Shown piece by piece: positions 16,468-25,554 of a DNA stretch of 64,000 nt. The stretch is from Lachnospiraceae bacterium (GTDB lineage: Bacteria; Bacillota; Clostridia; Lachnospirales; Lachnospiraceae), in assembly GCA_022791755.1 (NCBI GenBank), contig JAAVZR010000030.1, positions 1-64,000 of the forward strand, in the 5' to 3' direction. Under the pieces are notes generated by a model. It was not told the DNA's origin, ran no database searches, and saw nothing but the letters and a program-made list of their open reading frames with translations. Position 1 is the first letter of the stretch; each line of letters opens with the position of its first letter. The position numbers and the translations under genes are program-made.

Positions 16468-19080
16468 TCACCGGTTTTCGCTGAGATAGATACCGGCGCG
16501 GCTCTGGATGATATCTGCCACCTCTCTGGCGGATTTCTGTCCGGAGAAATAGGCGGCGGCCTCCTCCGTCACGATATTCATCAGCGAAGAATCATAGATT
16601 CCCACCTCACTTACCGTGGTCACGATGTCCATAACCTTCTGAATTTCTTCGTCGGAGATGATCGGAAGAGGGAACTCCTGGTCATTGAGCCAATAGGTAT
16701 CTTCATAATATTCCCGCTCTCCGGTCACAGGATCCTCCCAGAAGGGTTTTTCCTTGGAAGCAGCTTTTAATTTCTCGATCTGATCCAACCGCAGAGGCCA
16801 GTTATAGGAAATTTCTTCCTGATATTCCGGAAGCAGATAGCCTCGCATAAATGCCCAGGCGCCGTCGGGATGCTTGGACTGAGCGGAGATGGCCATGGTC
16901 CACTCCGTCTGGATCGTGGAGCCGTTGCCGGGGGCGGAGGGAAAACCGATCAGTGTGATATCCTCGCCAAAGGAACCATACTTCATATCGCGGTACTGGC
17001 GGAAGCTGTTCAGATACAGTGACTGTAAGAGCGTCCTGTCTTCGCGGTACTGCGTCTCATAAGACTGCCAGTATCCTTCTTTCTCATAGACGCTGTAATC
17101 AAATTCCTCGGGGAAGGTATTGCAGAATTCCAGGAACTGGACAAATTCGTCGGAATTAAAATTACATTTTCCGGTATTCCAGTCCACGAACAGTCCGCCG
17201 GCCAGATTCATGGTGGTGTAGAGGAAGTTTTCCCGTGTGATCTCGCTGAAGACAGAGATCCCTTCCGGCAGAGTCTTCAACAGATTCTGCAGATCGGTCA
17301 TAGTCCAGCCGGGAGTCTCTCCCACATATTTCGTCTTTCCCACTATGGTCTGAACGGAGAAGGCGGGGACCATCTGATAGAGCTTTCCGTCCACGCTGTA
17401 GGCATCCAGGATATTGGTCAGAAAGTCCTCCCGGCTCATCTCCTCATCCTTATCGATCAGGGGATAGAGATCGGCAAGGAGCCCTTTGCTGACATAGCTG
17501 GATATGGGCATTTCGCTGGTCAGATAGAGGATATCCGGGATATTGCCGGATACGATATCATTGTTCAGGCGGGTAATCCCCGCGCCGTATTCCCCGGAGG
17601 AATCGTAGGACTGGTAATCGGTGATCTGGATTCGGTATTCCTCATTGGTTTTATTGAAATCAATGACGCGGGAACGGATATTCCACAGGCCGCCATAGCA
17701 GGCCAGCTTAAGAACGATCTTATCCTTCACATCTGCCGGGTCCACCTTGGTCAGGCGGGATATGTAATACTGTCCTTCGCGATTATTGGCCTCATAGTCA
17801 TACTGCATGAGCAGCATGTTCTCATCGTCCAGTATGACCAGGGCGTTCATATTGCTGTTGTCCAGGTCGGAATCAACATAATTTAAGATCTCCGTCTTAT
17901 CCGCATCGCCCTCATTGTAGCCATATACCGCCATGGAGTCGTACAGATAGCAGTCATAGCTTCCGCCGTATACATTGGTGCAGAAATTCAGCGAGTAGGA
18001 AGCCATACCGGGAATGGACAGGGGATCGGACAGCGTCTTCGTGCTCAGATCCACCTTGCAGACAAGAGACTGCCAGGAACCGTCCTTATCGCCCCAGTAC
18101 TGCAAGTACAGGTTTCCTTTGCCGTTCATAAAGAAAGTCCCGCTGTCCTGAATATCCAGCGTAAATTCGTCCTTCTTTGCTCCGGTGCTGTCAAAAAGGA
18201 GATAGCCGTTTCCGTTTTCGTTCTGGACGGAGCACAGAATGCCCTCGGGAGTCGCGATCAGGGAACTGGCATAGAAATAGGATGCGGAATCATTGCTGTT
18301 CTTTCCCAGCTCCTGCCGCCAGATCTCCTTTCCCTCCGCATTCACAGCCACCAGATAATAGGTCTCCTGATAGACCGGATTTTTTTCATCGGTATAGTCG
18401 TTATAGTATTCGTTGCACAGAAAGTACAGATTGGTATCGTCGCTGGTAATACTGTTGAGATTATAGTCATAGGAAACAGAGCCTCCCGGTATGACGGGGA
18501 CGTCAACGGCAGGAAGGTCGGAAGGACCGGCCGTCTCGTCCTCCGGCGTGGTTTCCGCATCGCCGCCAGATTCCTCCGCTGTGCTTTCTGACGGATCGCC
18601 GGATTCGGATTCCATAGGATCCTGCGTGGAAGGGGCGGTCTCGTCCGGCGTATCGCTCTCATCCGGCGTCTCGCTGTCCTCCTCCGGCGCTTCCGTCTCC
18701 GGAACGACAGGCATTACGGAAGAAAGGCCGTCATATCTGGCCATACCGCCTGCGCCTCCGGATTCACTCCGCTTACTGTTGATCTCCAGATCGATGATCC
18801 TGGCATCGGAGCCGTCCATGGCTGTGCTGAGCAGGAAATTCTGCTGTCCTGTCTCGCCCCAGGCGATGCTGAGCATATACAGGCGGTCTCCCAGGCGGGT
18901 GATACCTCTGGTATTATTGATGTTTCTGTCTGCATTGACCGGCAGGTCCTCAGACCGGAAGACATGTTCTTTGGCAGCCGCATTGGCCGTATCGTCTTCT
19001 TTCCCGCCGCAGGCGGTCAAAGAGCACAGCACAGCCACGACCAGCAGCAGGCTCAGTGCCCGTTTCCATATTGGTTTCAT
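16468..19080 (-). CDS. Large extracellular solute-binding lipoprotein, propeller-like plus SBP domain
   Basis: An 870-residue lipoprotein with lipobox LTAC and Cys24 as the acylation site. Residues about 35-400 resemble a repeat-rich, possibly beta-propeller, region, interrupted by a long Glu/Ser/Thr/Pro-rich linker (about 120-195). From about 430 it is a type 1 solute-binding domain, recognisable from VIDFNKTNEEYRIQITDYQ and NNDIVSGNIPDILYL. The C terminus ends with the shared block GQKSAREVADIIQSRAG. Two paralogs in the window (25555-27807 and 53189-55393) have the same layout. It is the last gene of the five-gene operon and follows the MacB-like gene by 24 bp. The ligand is unknown. Confidence 0.88.
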   Translation of the reverse strand: MKPIWKRALSLLLVVAVLCSLTACGGKEDDTANAAAKEHVFRSEDLPVNADRNINNTRGITRLGDRLYMLSIAWGETGQQNFLLSTAMDGSDARIIDLEINSKRSESGGAGGMARYDGLSSVMPVVPETEAPEEDSETPDESDTPDETAPSTQDPMESESGDPSESTAEESGGDAETTPEDETAGPSDLPAVDVPVIPGGSVSYDYNLNSITSDDTNLYFLCNEYYNDYTDEKNPVYQETYYLVAVNAEGKEIWRQELGKNSNDSASYFYASSLIATPEGILCSVQNENGNGYLLFDSTGAKKDEFTLDIQDSGTFFMNGKGNLYLQYWGDKDGSWQSLVCKVDLSTKTLSDPLSIPGMASYSLNFCTNVYGGSYDCYLYDSMAVYGYNEGDADKTEILNYVDSDLDNSNMNALVILDDENMLLMQYDYEANNREGQYYISRLTKVDPADVKDKIVLKLACYGGLWNIRSRVIDFNKTNEEYRIQITDYQSYDSSGEYGAGITRLNNDIVSGNIPDILYLTSEMPISSYVSKGLLADLYPLIDKDEEMSREDFLTNILDAYSVDGKLYQMVPAFSVQTIVGKTKYVGETPGWTMTDLQNLLKTLPEGISVFSEITRENFLYTTMNLAGGLFVDWNTGKCNFNSDEFVQFLEFCNTFPEEFDYSVYEKEGYWQSYETQYREDRTLLQSLYLNSFRQYRDMKYGSFGEDITLIGFPSAPGNGSTIQTEWTMAISAQSKHPDGAWAFMRGYLLPEYQEEISYNWPLRLDQIEKLKAASKEKPFWEDPVTGEREYYEDTYWLNDQEFPLPIISDEEIQKVMDIVTTVSEVGIYDSSLMNIVTEEAAAYFSGQKSAREVADIIQSRAGIYLSENR

Positions 19081-19104
19081 TTTCTCTCCTCCTCATTATC
19101 CGGA

Positions 19105-20214
19105 TCATAGGCCGGTATTGTGTTTCTTTCTTGCCTGTCTGGCCCAGTGGGCCTCTCTTCTGTCGGCGATCCAGTTTTGGACATCGCTGAAATGGAAGGT
19201 CCGCGCTTTAAAGCGTCTGTGAAGCCAGATCAGAACCAACACTGCCGGAAAGGCGGTCAGAAGCAGCTGCAACACCAGCAGGACTGCCAGAACGTCTTCC
19301 CAGCCTCTGGCGGCATTTTCCCAGTAGGGGTAGATGATGGCCTTGGAATTCATGGAACGTGTGCCAAACTGTCCCGCCACAGCCAGAAGATTCAGAAAGG
19401 AAAAGCGCCGGGAATTCTCCACCACCTGAATCTGCTCCTCGTCAAAGCCGATATTTTCCTCCACCATGGTTCTGGCGAAGCCGGTGACAGGGTTTGGCAT
19501 TACGATCTCATAGGAATTGATGCCGCTGTGCCGTCCATAGGTATCTAACATCTCATAGGACAGATAGACCGTTCCTGCACTGGCTCCGGCCTTTTCGTTC
19601 ATAAAGCCCGTTTCGTTTTCCACCACGCCGGCGACGATGCCGATATGAGCGTCGGGGCCGGCGCCGATGGTGATGGGCTGCCCGGCGATATCATAGGAAC
19701 CATACAGCTGCCAGGCGGTATTCTGATCCAGAATCACCTTATCCTGCATGGTATCGTCGCTGTTAAAATACATGCCCCCCGGTTCCAGGGACAGAGGATG
19801 AAACATAAAGTAATCCCCGCTGACGCCGTAGGCGCCTACCTCGGTGCTTGCCAGACCGCTGGAGAGGGAGATCCGTCCCTTGGCGCTGTAAGCGCCCACC
19901 CAGAGTCTGGCGTGTTCGGACGATGCCTCGATGGAGGCTTCCTTCAGCTTGTTTCTCAGCGTATATTCAAAGGCCCGGATGGTATCGGGCACGACCTCGG
20001 CGCTGTCGGAAAAAAAGCAGCTGACATGGGCGGAGTTTCCCTCGCTGTCCCAGCGGCCGGCCATCTGCTGAGACAGCTGCCCGCCGCGGATCCGGGCTGA
20101 TAAAAGAGTCAGGACCCCGGCCAGGACAAGGCAGACCAGCCCGGCGATGGCGAAAATCCGCTGCCTGCCGGCAGGCCATTTGATTTTGACGGGATGCTTC
20201 ATGAATTTTTTCAT
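19105..20214 (-). CDS. MacB-periplasmic-core-like membrane protein
   Basis: A 369-residue protein with one N-terminal membrane segment (about 21-41), a large extracellular region of about 270 residues resembling the MacB/FtsX core (for example NSDDTMQDKVILDQNTAWQL), and one C-terminal membrane segment (about 313-335). FtsX-type permeases have four membrane segments, so two are missing and no ATPase gene is alongside. It lies between the HlyD-like adaptor (12-bp gap) and the large lipoprotein. A scaffold or adaptor role is inferred. Confidence 0.7.
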   Translation of the reverse strand: MKKFMKHPVKIKWPAGRQRIFAIAGLVCLVLAGVLTLLSARIRGGQLSQQMAGRWDSEGNSAHVSCFFSDSAEVVPDTIRAFEYTLRNKLKEASIEASSEHARLWVGAYSAKGRISLSSGLASTEVGAYGVSGDYFMFHPLSLEPGGMYFNSDDTMQDKVILDQNTAWQLYGSYDIAGQPITIGAGPDAHIGIVAGVVENETGFMNEKAGASAGTVYLSYEMLDTYGRHSGINSYEIVMPNPVTGFARTMVEENIGFDEEQIQVVENSRRFSFLNLLAVAGQFGTRSMNSKAIIYPYWENAARGWEDVLAVLLVLQLLLTAFPAVLVLIWLHRRFKARTFHFSDVQNWIADRREAHWARQARKKHNTGL

Positions 20215-20226
20215 GCTCTCCCTCCT

Positions 20227-22173
20227 TTAATTGGGCAGTCTGACCTGCTTACCCGCCTCAACCGGTTTGGTGGATGTGGTGATAACATATTCATAGCCGT
20301 ACAGGCCGCCGCTGACTGCCGACATGGTATCGTCGGAGGCCAGGACTTCCACATCGACACGGGTCGCAAAGTAGCGGTTGCCCAGAGGGCTGCTCTTGGA
20401 TTCCACGATCAGGATGAACTTGCCGTTATTGTCTTCACGGATGGCGCTGTTGGGCACGACGATATCATAGTTGGCGCTCTTCTGCCCCACGGACAGGCTC
20501 AGATTCTGACCGGCCTGCACATCCCCGGTGACATCAAAGACCACCAGACGGTTTTGGGAGTTGGAGGGGTCGGCCTTAAATCCGGACACAGTGGCCTTGA
20601 TATCGTTGTAATACCAGGAATTCTGGATCTCGGCCACATCCCCCACGCTGATTTTCTTAGCCTGGTCCGCCGTGACGGAAAAGCTTAAGGTAAAGCCTTT
20701 TTCTGTCATGATAATCTGGGCCAGGGGACGGTCTGCGGAGGTGGTCTCTCCCGCCACATAATTCAGAGAAGAGATGACGCCGGATACCGGAGCGGTGATG
20801 ACCGCATCGGTGGCGTTGGCACGCAGCTTTGCGATGATCTCCTCCTGCTGCCGGATGCGCTTTAACAGGTCCACCAGGTTGACTTCCTTGCCAAACTCAG
20901 CCAGAAGTTCCTGAAGATCATTCTCCGCCTCCGTTTTCTTCGTGGTGGCATTGCTGATCTGAAGACTCAGATCTGCCTTTTCGTTGTTCAAAGCGTCGCG
21001 TGCGGAGTTGTCCGGAGTGCTGGCTTGCTTGTTAGCCAGATTGCGCTCGGCCTCGGCCTTCTTATCCTCCCAGTATTTGCGGTTATTGACGGCGTTATTG
21101 TATTCTTTCTGGGCAGCGTCAAGCTTTGACTGAGCGTCGGCGCGATTGGCCTCCACGGTTTTTTCTGCCTCGACGACGGCGGCCTGGGCGGCCTGTAATG
21201 CCAGTTCTGCGTCTTCCTGTGCCTTGCTGGCAGCGGTTACGCTGCCCTCGCCGCTTCCGGTCAGACGCTCCAGTTCCGCCTCTTCATCCGGAGAAAGAGC
21301 AGATGCTGATGAGACAGCTGCCCCGGATGTGCTGTCTGCCGAAGAGGTGCTTTCCGCTGCGGCCGTGGCAGAATCGTTCTTTTTATCCTCCAGCTCTTTC
21401 TTTCTGGCAAGCAGAGCCTCATAGCGGTTCTTCGCATCCTGAAGAGCTGTCTGACAGGCGGCCTCGTTATCCTGAGCCATTTTTACCGCGCTGTTGACGG
21501 ATTCCAGGGTAGCCTGGGCTGCGGTGAGCTTTTGCTCCGCGGCTGTCACTCCGGCCTCCGCGCTGGCTAAATTGGCAATGGCGTCATTGACAGCCCGCTG
21601 TTCGCCGGAGGTGTCCACCGACGCCTCCCCCATCTTACCCAGCTCGTTATCGATCTCGGCGATGCGCCGGTTATAGCTCTCGATGGCCTTCTCCAGACGG
21701 TCAATGGTAGTATTGTAGCCGTCGATGCGGGCCAGCTTTGAATCGGAAGAGGTGGTCTCGCCGTTTTCGACCCGGTCCACCAGGCTGGTGCTGCTGTCAG
21801 CGCTTAAGATGGCCTGCTCGTATTCCTTTTTCAGATCATCCAGCTGCTTGATCGCGTCGGTGAGCTCCGTGCTCTCCGCGTCCTCCAGCGTAAAGAGCGT
21901 GTCGCCCTTCTGGACGGTGTCGCCCTGCTTTACGGCCACGCTGGCGATGACACGGCTCTCCTTGATCTCCACGTTGTAGGGGTCGCTGGCCTCGATGGTG
22001 CCGGTGCCGCGGACCTTGGCTGTGATGCTGGCGGAGGTGGCGTTCTGTGTGGCGACCTCCGGCAGGGAATAATTCATGATGGTATTGGAGAAAAAGGTCA
22101 GAATCAGCATGATCGTCAGAAAAACGATAATTGCCGACTTGATCCACTCTCTCCTCCTTGTATTTGCACTCAT
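20227..22173 (-). CDS. HlyD-like efflux adaptor protein (membrane fusion family)
   Basis: A 648-residue protein with one N-terminal membrane anchor (about 12-33), a biotinyl-lipoyl-like half (VKQGDTVQKGDTLFTLED near 76-93), a very long Ala/Glu-rich coiled coil (about 95-440) and a return into the lipoyl and barrel parts (ITAPVSGVISSLN near 470). This is the membrane-fusion adaptor design, usually paired with MacB-type exporters. Here its neighbours are two importer-type permeases upstream and a MacB-core-like protein downstream. The coiled coil includes a Ser/Ala-rich stretch near 270-300. Confidence 0.85.
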   Translation of the reverse strand: MSANTRRREWIKSAIIVFLTIMLILTFFSNTIMNYSLPEVATQNATSASITAKVRGTGTIEASDPYNVEIKESRVIASVAVKQGDTVQKGDTLFTLEDAESTELTDAIKQLDDLKKEYEQAILSADSSTSLVDRVENGETTSSDSKLARIDGYNTTIDRLEKAIESYNRRIAEIDNELGKMGEASVDTSGEQRAVNDAIANLASAEAGVTAAEQKLTAAQATLESVNSAVKMAQDNEAACQTALQDAKNRYEALLARKKELEDKKNDSATAAAESTSSADSTSGAAVSSASALSPDEEAELERLTGSGEGSVTAASKAQEDAELALQAAQAAVVEAEKTVEANRADAQSKLDAAQKEYNNAVNNRKYWEDKKAEAERNLANKQASTPDNSARDALNNEKADLSLQISNATTKKTEAENDLQELLAEFGKEVNLVDLLKRIRQQEEIIAKLRANATDAVITAPVSGVISSLNYVAGETTSADRPLAQIIMTEKGFTLSFSVTADQAKKISVGDVAEIQNSWYYNDIKATVSGFKADPSNSQNRLVVFDVTGDVQAGQNLSLSVGQKSANYDIVVPNSAIREDNNGKFILIVESKSSPLGNRYFATRVDVEVLASDDTMSAVSGGLYGYEYVITTSTKPVEAGKQVRLPN

Positions 22174-22197
22174 GGCTTCTCGCTCCTTCCTTTCCTC

Positions 22198-23160
22198 TTA
22201 ACCCTTGATTCCGCCTGCATAGGTGATGCCTTCCACCAGATAATCCTCTCCGTAGAGGAAAATCAGAAGGCTGGGCACCATATAGATCGTGGCCACGGCA
22301 AAGGCCAGCCCGATCTCACCCTTATTGATCTTTGATAAAAATACGGACAGCGGATGGGTCTCCGCATCCGACAGAAGAATCAACGGCTGTTCCACCATGT
22401 TCCAGTAGTCGATGAATACCAGAATCGCGATGGAGTACAGCGCCCCCTTACAGAGGGGCATACAGATTTTCATAAAAATCTGCCACTCTCCGGCCCCGTC
22501 GATCTTCGCGGCTTCCATGACGGACACCGGAATGCGCCGCATGAATTTTGTAAGCAGAAAGACGCCGAAGGGGGAGAAAATACCCGGCAGCCATATGGCC
22601 CAGTTGGTATCCAGTATGTGCAGCCAGCCGGATACCAGGTAATTCGGCACCAGCGTGACCTGATAGGGCATCAGCATCAGGATCGTGTACAGAAAGAAAA
22701 TCACTTCCTTGAACCGTCCTCTGTAGCGGGTGAAGCTGTAGGCGGCCAGAGACGCCACCAGCAGCTGAAAAATCACGATCGGCACCACCAGGATCACGGA
22801 GTTCCAGAATTTCAGCAGATATTCCGGACTTTTAAACAGCACCGTAATATACTGGCTGAAGGAAACCATATCCGGAATGAATTTCAGATTTACCTTCTCG
22901 GCTATGTATACCTTACCGCCGGTGTCGGTGGTGGAAAACACCTTGCCGTAGTTGGCCGATATCTCCGAGGCCGACATGAAAGAGTTGGCGATGGTCAGTA
23001 TCGTGGGAAGCAGGAACAAGACGGCGAAAAAGGCGGCGATCACGGTAATGACGGCGATCCGCGCCTGATATCCGGTTTTCCTGCGGGAGGGCGCCCCGTC
23101 GCCGGCCGGCTTCTCCCGGAACTTCTGTTTACGGACAGTCTCCGTTTTCCGTCTGCTCAT
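22198..23160 (-). CDS. Carbohydrate-type ABC transporter permease (MalG/UgpE-like)
   Basis: A 320-residue binding-protein-dependent permease with six predicted membrane segments. The EAA loop is seen as EAAKIDGAGEWQIFMKICMPL near 219-239. The N-terminal cytosolic part is long and Lys/Arg-rich (about 1-32). An insert after the first membrane segment (YGKVFSTTDTGGKVYIAEKVNLKF) is larger than usual. Its ATG overlaps the end of the partner permease gene (ATGA). No ATPase is encoded in the operon. Confidence 0.92.
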   Translation of the reverse strand: MSRRKTETVRKQKFREKPAGDGAPSRRKTGYQARIAVITVIAAFFAVLFLLPTILTIANSFMSASEISANYGKVFSTTDTGGKVYIAEKVNLKFIPDMVSFSQYITVLFKSPEYLLKFWNSVILVVPIVIFQLLVASLAAYSFTRYRGRFKEVIFFLYTILMLMPYQVTLVPNYLVSGWLHILDTNWAIWLPGIFSPFGVFLLTKFMRRIPVSVMEAAKIDGAGEWQIFMKICMPLCKGALYSIAILVFIDYWNMVEQPLILLSDAETHPLSVFLSKINKGEIGLAFAVATIYMVPSLLIFLYGEDYLVEGITYAGGIKG

Positions 23161-24071
23161 CCTTCCACATCCTTTCCGAATTTATCTTCCGCTATGAAAA
23201 GGATACCGATCAGAATCACGATGACCACAGCCATGATAATGGCGGCCGCCGACAGCTTCTGATAATCCAGATTTTCAAAGGTATTGTTCATGAAATGCTG
23301 CAGCATATATACGGAATCGTAGGGATAGTCGTTGGTCAGCAGGTATATCTCCCGGAACACCTTAAAGGAATTGATCAGGGAGAATATGGTCACGAACAAG
23401 AGGGTCGCCGACAGATAGCGGATCTTGATCCTGAAGAAGATCTGCAGCGAGGAGGAGGTGTCCAGCCTTGCCACCTCCAGAATGTCCTGGGGGATATTGC
23501 CGAGAGCCGCCATGAAGAGGATCATGTTGTACCCCAGGTTTTTCCACAGAAACAATAAGACCAGCACGATCTTGCCATGTTCGGATTTCAGCCAGTCGAT
23601 GGCCTGAATGCCGAAATTGCCGAGAAAATCGTTGACCACACCGTTATAATGGAACAGGACCTGCCAGATCAGAACGACCGAGGCCACCGGCACCATCATG
23701 GGGCTGAGGAAAAAGGTGCGGAACTGACTTTTAAAAGGAATTTTGCTCTCCAGAAGGATCGCAAGCCCTAAAGACAGCAGGACGGCCAGAGGGACCGCCA
23801 CCGCCGAAAATTGCAGCGTGTTCATTGCCGCCTTGCGAAAGGCTGCGTTCTTTAGCACGTTGACAAAATTCTGAAAAAAGACAAAATTATGGCTGATGGG
23901 ATTATCCACCATGGAATAATAGATTACCACCAGAAACGGCAAAATAAAAAACACCAGAACGCCTGTCAGGCTGGGCGCCAGAAAAGAGGCCGATGTGAGC
24001 CGGTCTTTCCAGGCATCCGTATTCTTCTGCTTTTTTTTCCTGACGGAATTTTTCTTGACGGAAAGCTTCAT
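23157..24071 (-). CDS. Carbohydrate-type ABC transporter permease (MalF/UgpA-like)
   Basis: A permease of about 304 residues with six membrane segments and the EAA-type loop EVARLDTSSSLQIFFRIKIRYL. The chosen start is ATG 24071 (MKLSVKKNSV), which follows GAGAGGAG; the frame extends to an ATG at 24110, but that codon lacks a ribosome binding site and lies at the promoter -10. It heads the five-gene operon permease-permease-adaptor-MacB-like-lipoprotein. Substrate unknown; the fold family usually carries sugars or oligosaccharides. Confidence 0.9.
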   Translation of the reverse strand: MKLSVKKNSVRKKKQKNTDAWKDRLTSASFLAPSLTGVLVFFILPFLVVIYYSMVDNPISHNFVFFQNFVNVLKNAAFRKAAMNTLQFSAVAVPLAVLLSLGLAILLESKIPFKSQFRTFFLSPMMVPVASVVLIWQVLFHYNGVVNDFLGNFGIQAIDWLKSEHGKIVLVLLFLWKNLGYNMILFMAALGNIPQDILEVARLDTSSSLQIFFRIKIRYLSATLLFVTIFSLINSFKVFREIYLLTNDYPYDSVYMLQHFMNNTFENLDYQKLSAAAIIMAVVIVILIGILFIAEDKFGKDVEG

Positions 24072-24108
24072 ACAGACTCCTCTCTCCCGTGTTGCAGCAA
24101 TTACGTTC

Positions 24109-24150
24109 ATTATAAACGATTTTAGGGAATATGTCTTTAAGTTTTCCTTA
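24109..24150 (-). promoter_or_regulatory. Promoter of the five-gene operon with shared 18-bp box
   Basis: TATAAT (24109-24114, minus strand) is preceded, after exactly 18 bp, by the box TAAGGAAAACTTAAAGAC (24133-24150). No consensus -35 is present; AAGACA at the -35 position is part of the box. The same box and spacing occur before the two other large lipoprotein genes. Confidence 0.65.
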
Positions 24151-24180
24151 CGCTTTTTGACTGCTTTTTGTCGTAAATGG

Positions 24181-24216
24181 AAAAGACCGGCAGAGGGATT
24201 TCCCTGCCGGTCGAAA
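24181..24216 (-). terminator. Intrinsic terminator after the amidase gene
   Basis: GACCGGCAG (24185-24193) and CTGCCGGTC (24204-24212) form a 9-bp stem, with further pairing in the loop region. On the minus strand TTTTCC follows. It lies 20 bp past the amidase stop at 24233. Confidence 0.75.
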
Positions 24217-24232
24217 AGAAACAGGCCGTGCG

Positions 24233-25345
24233 CTAACGCCGGTCCAGAAACTTAGAGTATACCCATCCGGCGTGTTTGCCGGCGATACGGATCCGATACC
24301 ACAGACGGCCGTTGGGCGCCGGACCCTCTCCGATCACATCGACTTCGTTGCCGGGGCCCAGTTTCGGCCATTCCTTCAGGATATCCTTATCCACACCGGG
24401 ACCGATACGTACATTCACATCCCGCTCATTGCACCGGGCCGGCCATTTTTTGTAAGATAATGTGATAGCGTCGATCATACTCTCATCCTTGTCCGGAACA
24501 ATCTGCAGATCCGCTGCCCGGGCCCAGCCCTGTCTGGCGCCCCCTGCCGTCTTTGCCACGCCCCAGCAGTAGGGATACCGGCTGCCTGCGTAGCCTACGA
24601 CATACATGTGGGCGCCACGCTTGACGATACCGGGACCGGTGGCATTCCCGGTGCCGTAGATCGTGCCGTTTACAATGACCTGAGCTCCCACGGCCAGGTC
24701 AGAGGGATCCGTCGAGGCATCCGGCGGATCTTCTTTATCCGGAGGCGCTACCTCCTTCTTTGTCAGGCCCAGATCCTCCGTCATCCACCGCAAGATTCCT
24801 CTGACTGTCTTATCTGCGTGGGCCTGCGTGATGATAACCGGAGTATCCGTGGCGCTGTCCATAAAGCCGTTCTCCACCAGATAGCTGTTCATCTTTGTGT
24901 TGGCCAGTACATAGTATGCCTTTTTGACTACCTGGCTGCTGCGGTTGCCGGTCAGACCGGTGGACGCCACAATCTGTCGGTACAGTTTCTTTGCCAGGGC
25001 GACATGGGCGGTGTGGGAGCTGTCATGATATACCACAGTCCCTCCTCCGCTTTTGCCTCCGATACCGGCATTGTGGTGCATGCTCAGATACAGACTGGCC
25101 CCGAAATGGTTTGCAGCCGTTACTCTGGTAGAGAGAGCCACATCCTGAGCGCCGGTGGTGTCATCTACGCGCAGCACCTCACAGTTGTAGTCCTGTAGTT
25201 CTGCCTGAAGCTTATCCATAATGCGGTTGTTCAGCTGCCATTCCCTGGTCTGGGCCGGATCCAGGGAGGCCAGGCAGCGCCGACCGGCTGTGTGCAGGCC
25301 ATGTCCGGCATCCAGCGCGATCCTCATGGGCTTTGTCTTACTCAT
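24233..25345 (-). CDS. N-acetylmuramoyl-L-alanine amidase with C-terminal SH3-like domains, endolysin-like
   Basis: A 370-residue protein predicted to cut the amide bond between muramic acid and the peptide stem of peptidoglycan. The amidase_3 domain (about 1-185) shows LDAGHG, the metal-binding SMHHNAG and the catalytic-type VENGFMDS. A linker rich in Pro/Asp (about 193-212) leads to two wall-binding-like modules (about 215-290 and 300-370, the second SH3b-like: WYRIRIAGKHAGWVYSKF). The start is ATG 25345 behind AAAGGAGG; a further upstream start lacks this site. There is no signal peptide, as in phage endolysins, yet no phage genes are nearby. It has its own terminator. Confidence 0.87.
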   Translation of the reverse strand: MSKTKPMRIALDAGHGLHTAGRRCLASLDPAQTREWQLNNRIMDKLQAELQDYNCEVLRVDDTTGAQDVALSTRVTAANHFGASLYLSMHHNAGIGGKSGGGTVVYHDSSHTAHVALAKKLYRQIVASTGLTGNRSSQVVKKAYYVLANTKMNSYLVENGFMDSATDTPVIITQAHADKTVRGILRWMTEDLGLTKKEVAPPDKEDPPDASTDPSDLAVGAQVIVNGTIYGTGNATGPGIVKRGAHMYVVGYAGSRYPYCWGVAKTAGGARQGWARAADLQIVPDKDESMIDAITLSYKKWPARCNERDVNVRIGPGVDKDILKEWPKLGPGNEVDVIGEGPAPNGRLWYRIRIAGKHAGWVYSKFLDRR

Positions 25346-25485
25346 TCTTGTCATCCTCCTTTTTCTGCTTTTCCTGGTTTGCCGCGGCAAGGGACGTTTC
25401 GCAGAACGGTTCCCACAGTTATCATATGCTTTGATTTCCCTGCTGACATAGCCAGACAGAGAAAATCAGCCTGTCCGGGGAACAC

Positions 25486-25526
25486 AAAAAGACCGGAAGA
25501 CAGAAAAGCTTCTCTGTCTTCCGGTC
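25486..25526 (-). terminator. Intrinsic terminator after the 750-residue lipoprotein gene
   Basis: GACCGGAAGACAGA (25491-25504) and TCTGTCTTCCGGTC (25513-25526) make a perfect 14-bp stem with an 8-nt loop. On the minus strand TTTTTGTG follows. It lies about 29 bp past the stop at 25555. Confidence 0.9.
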
Positions 25527-25554
25527 TGCGGCGGATGGCTGCCCATCCGGCCTG

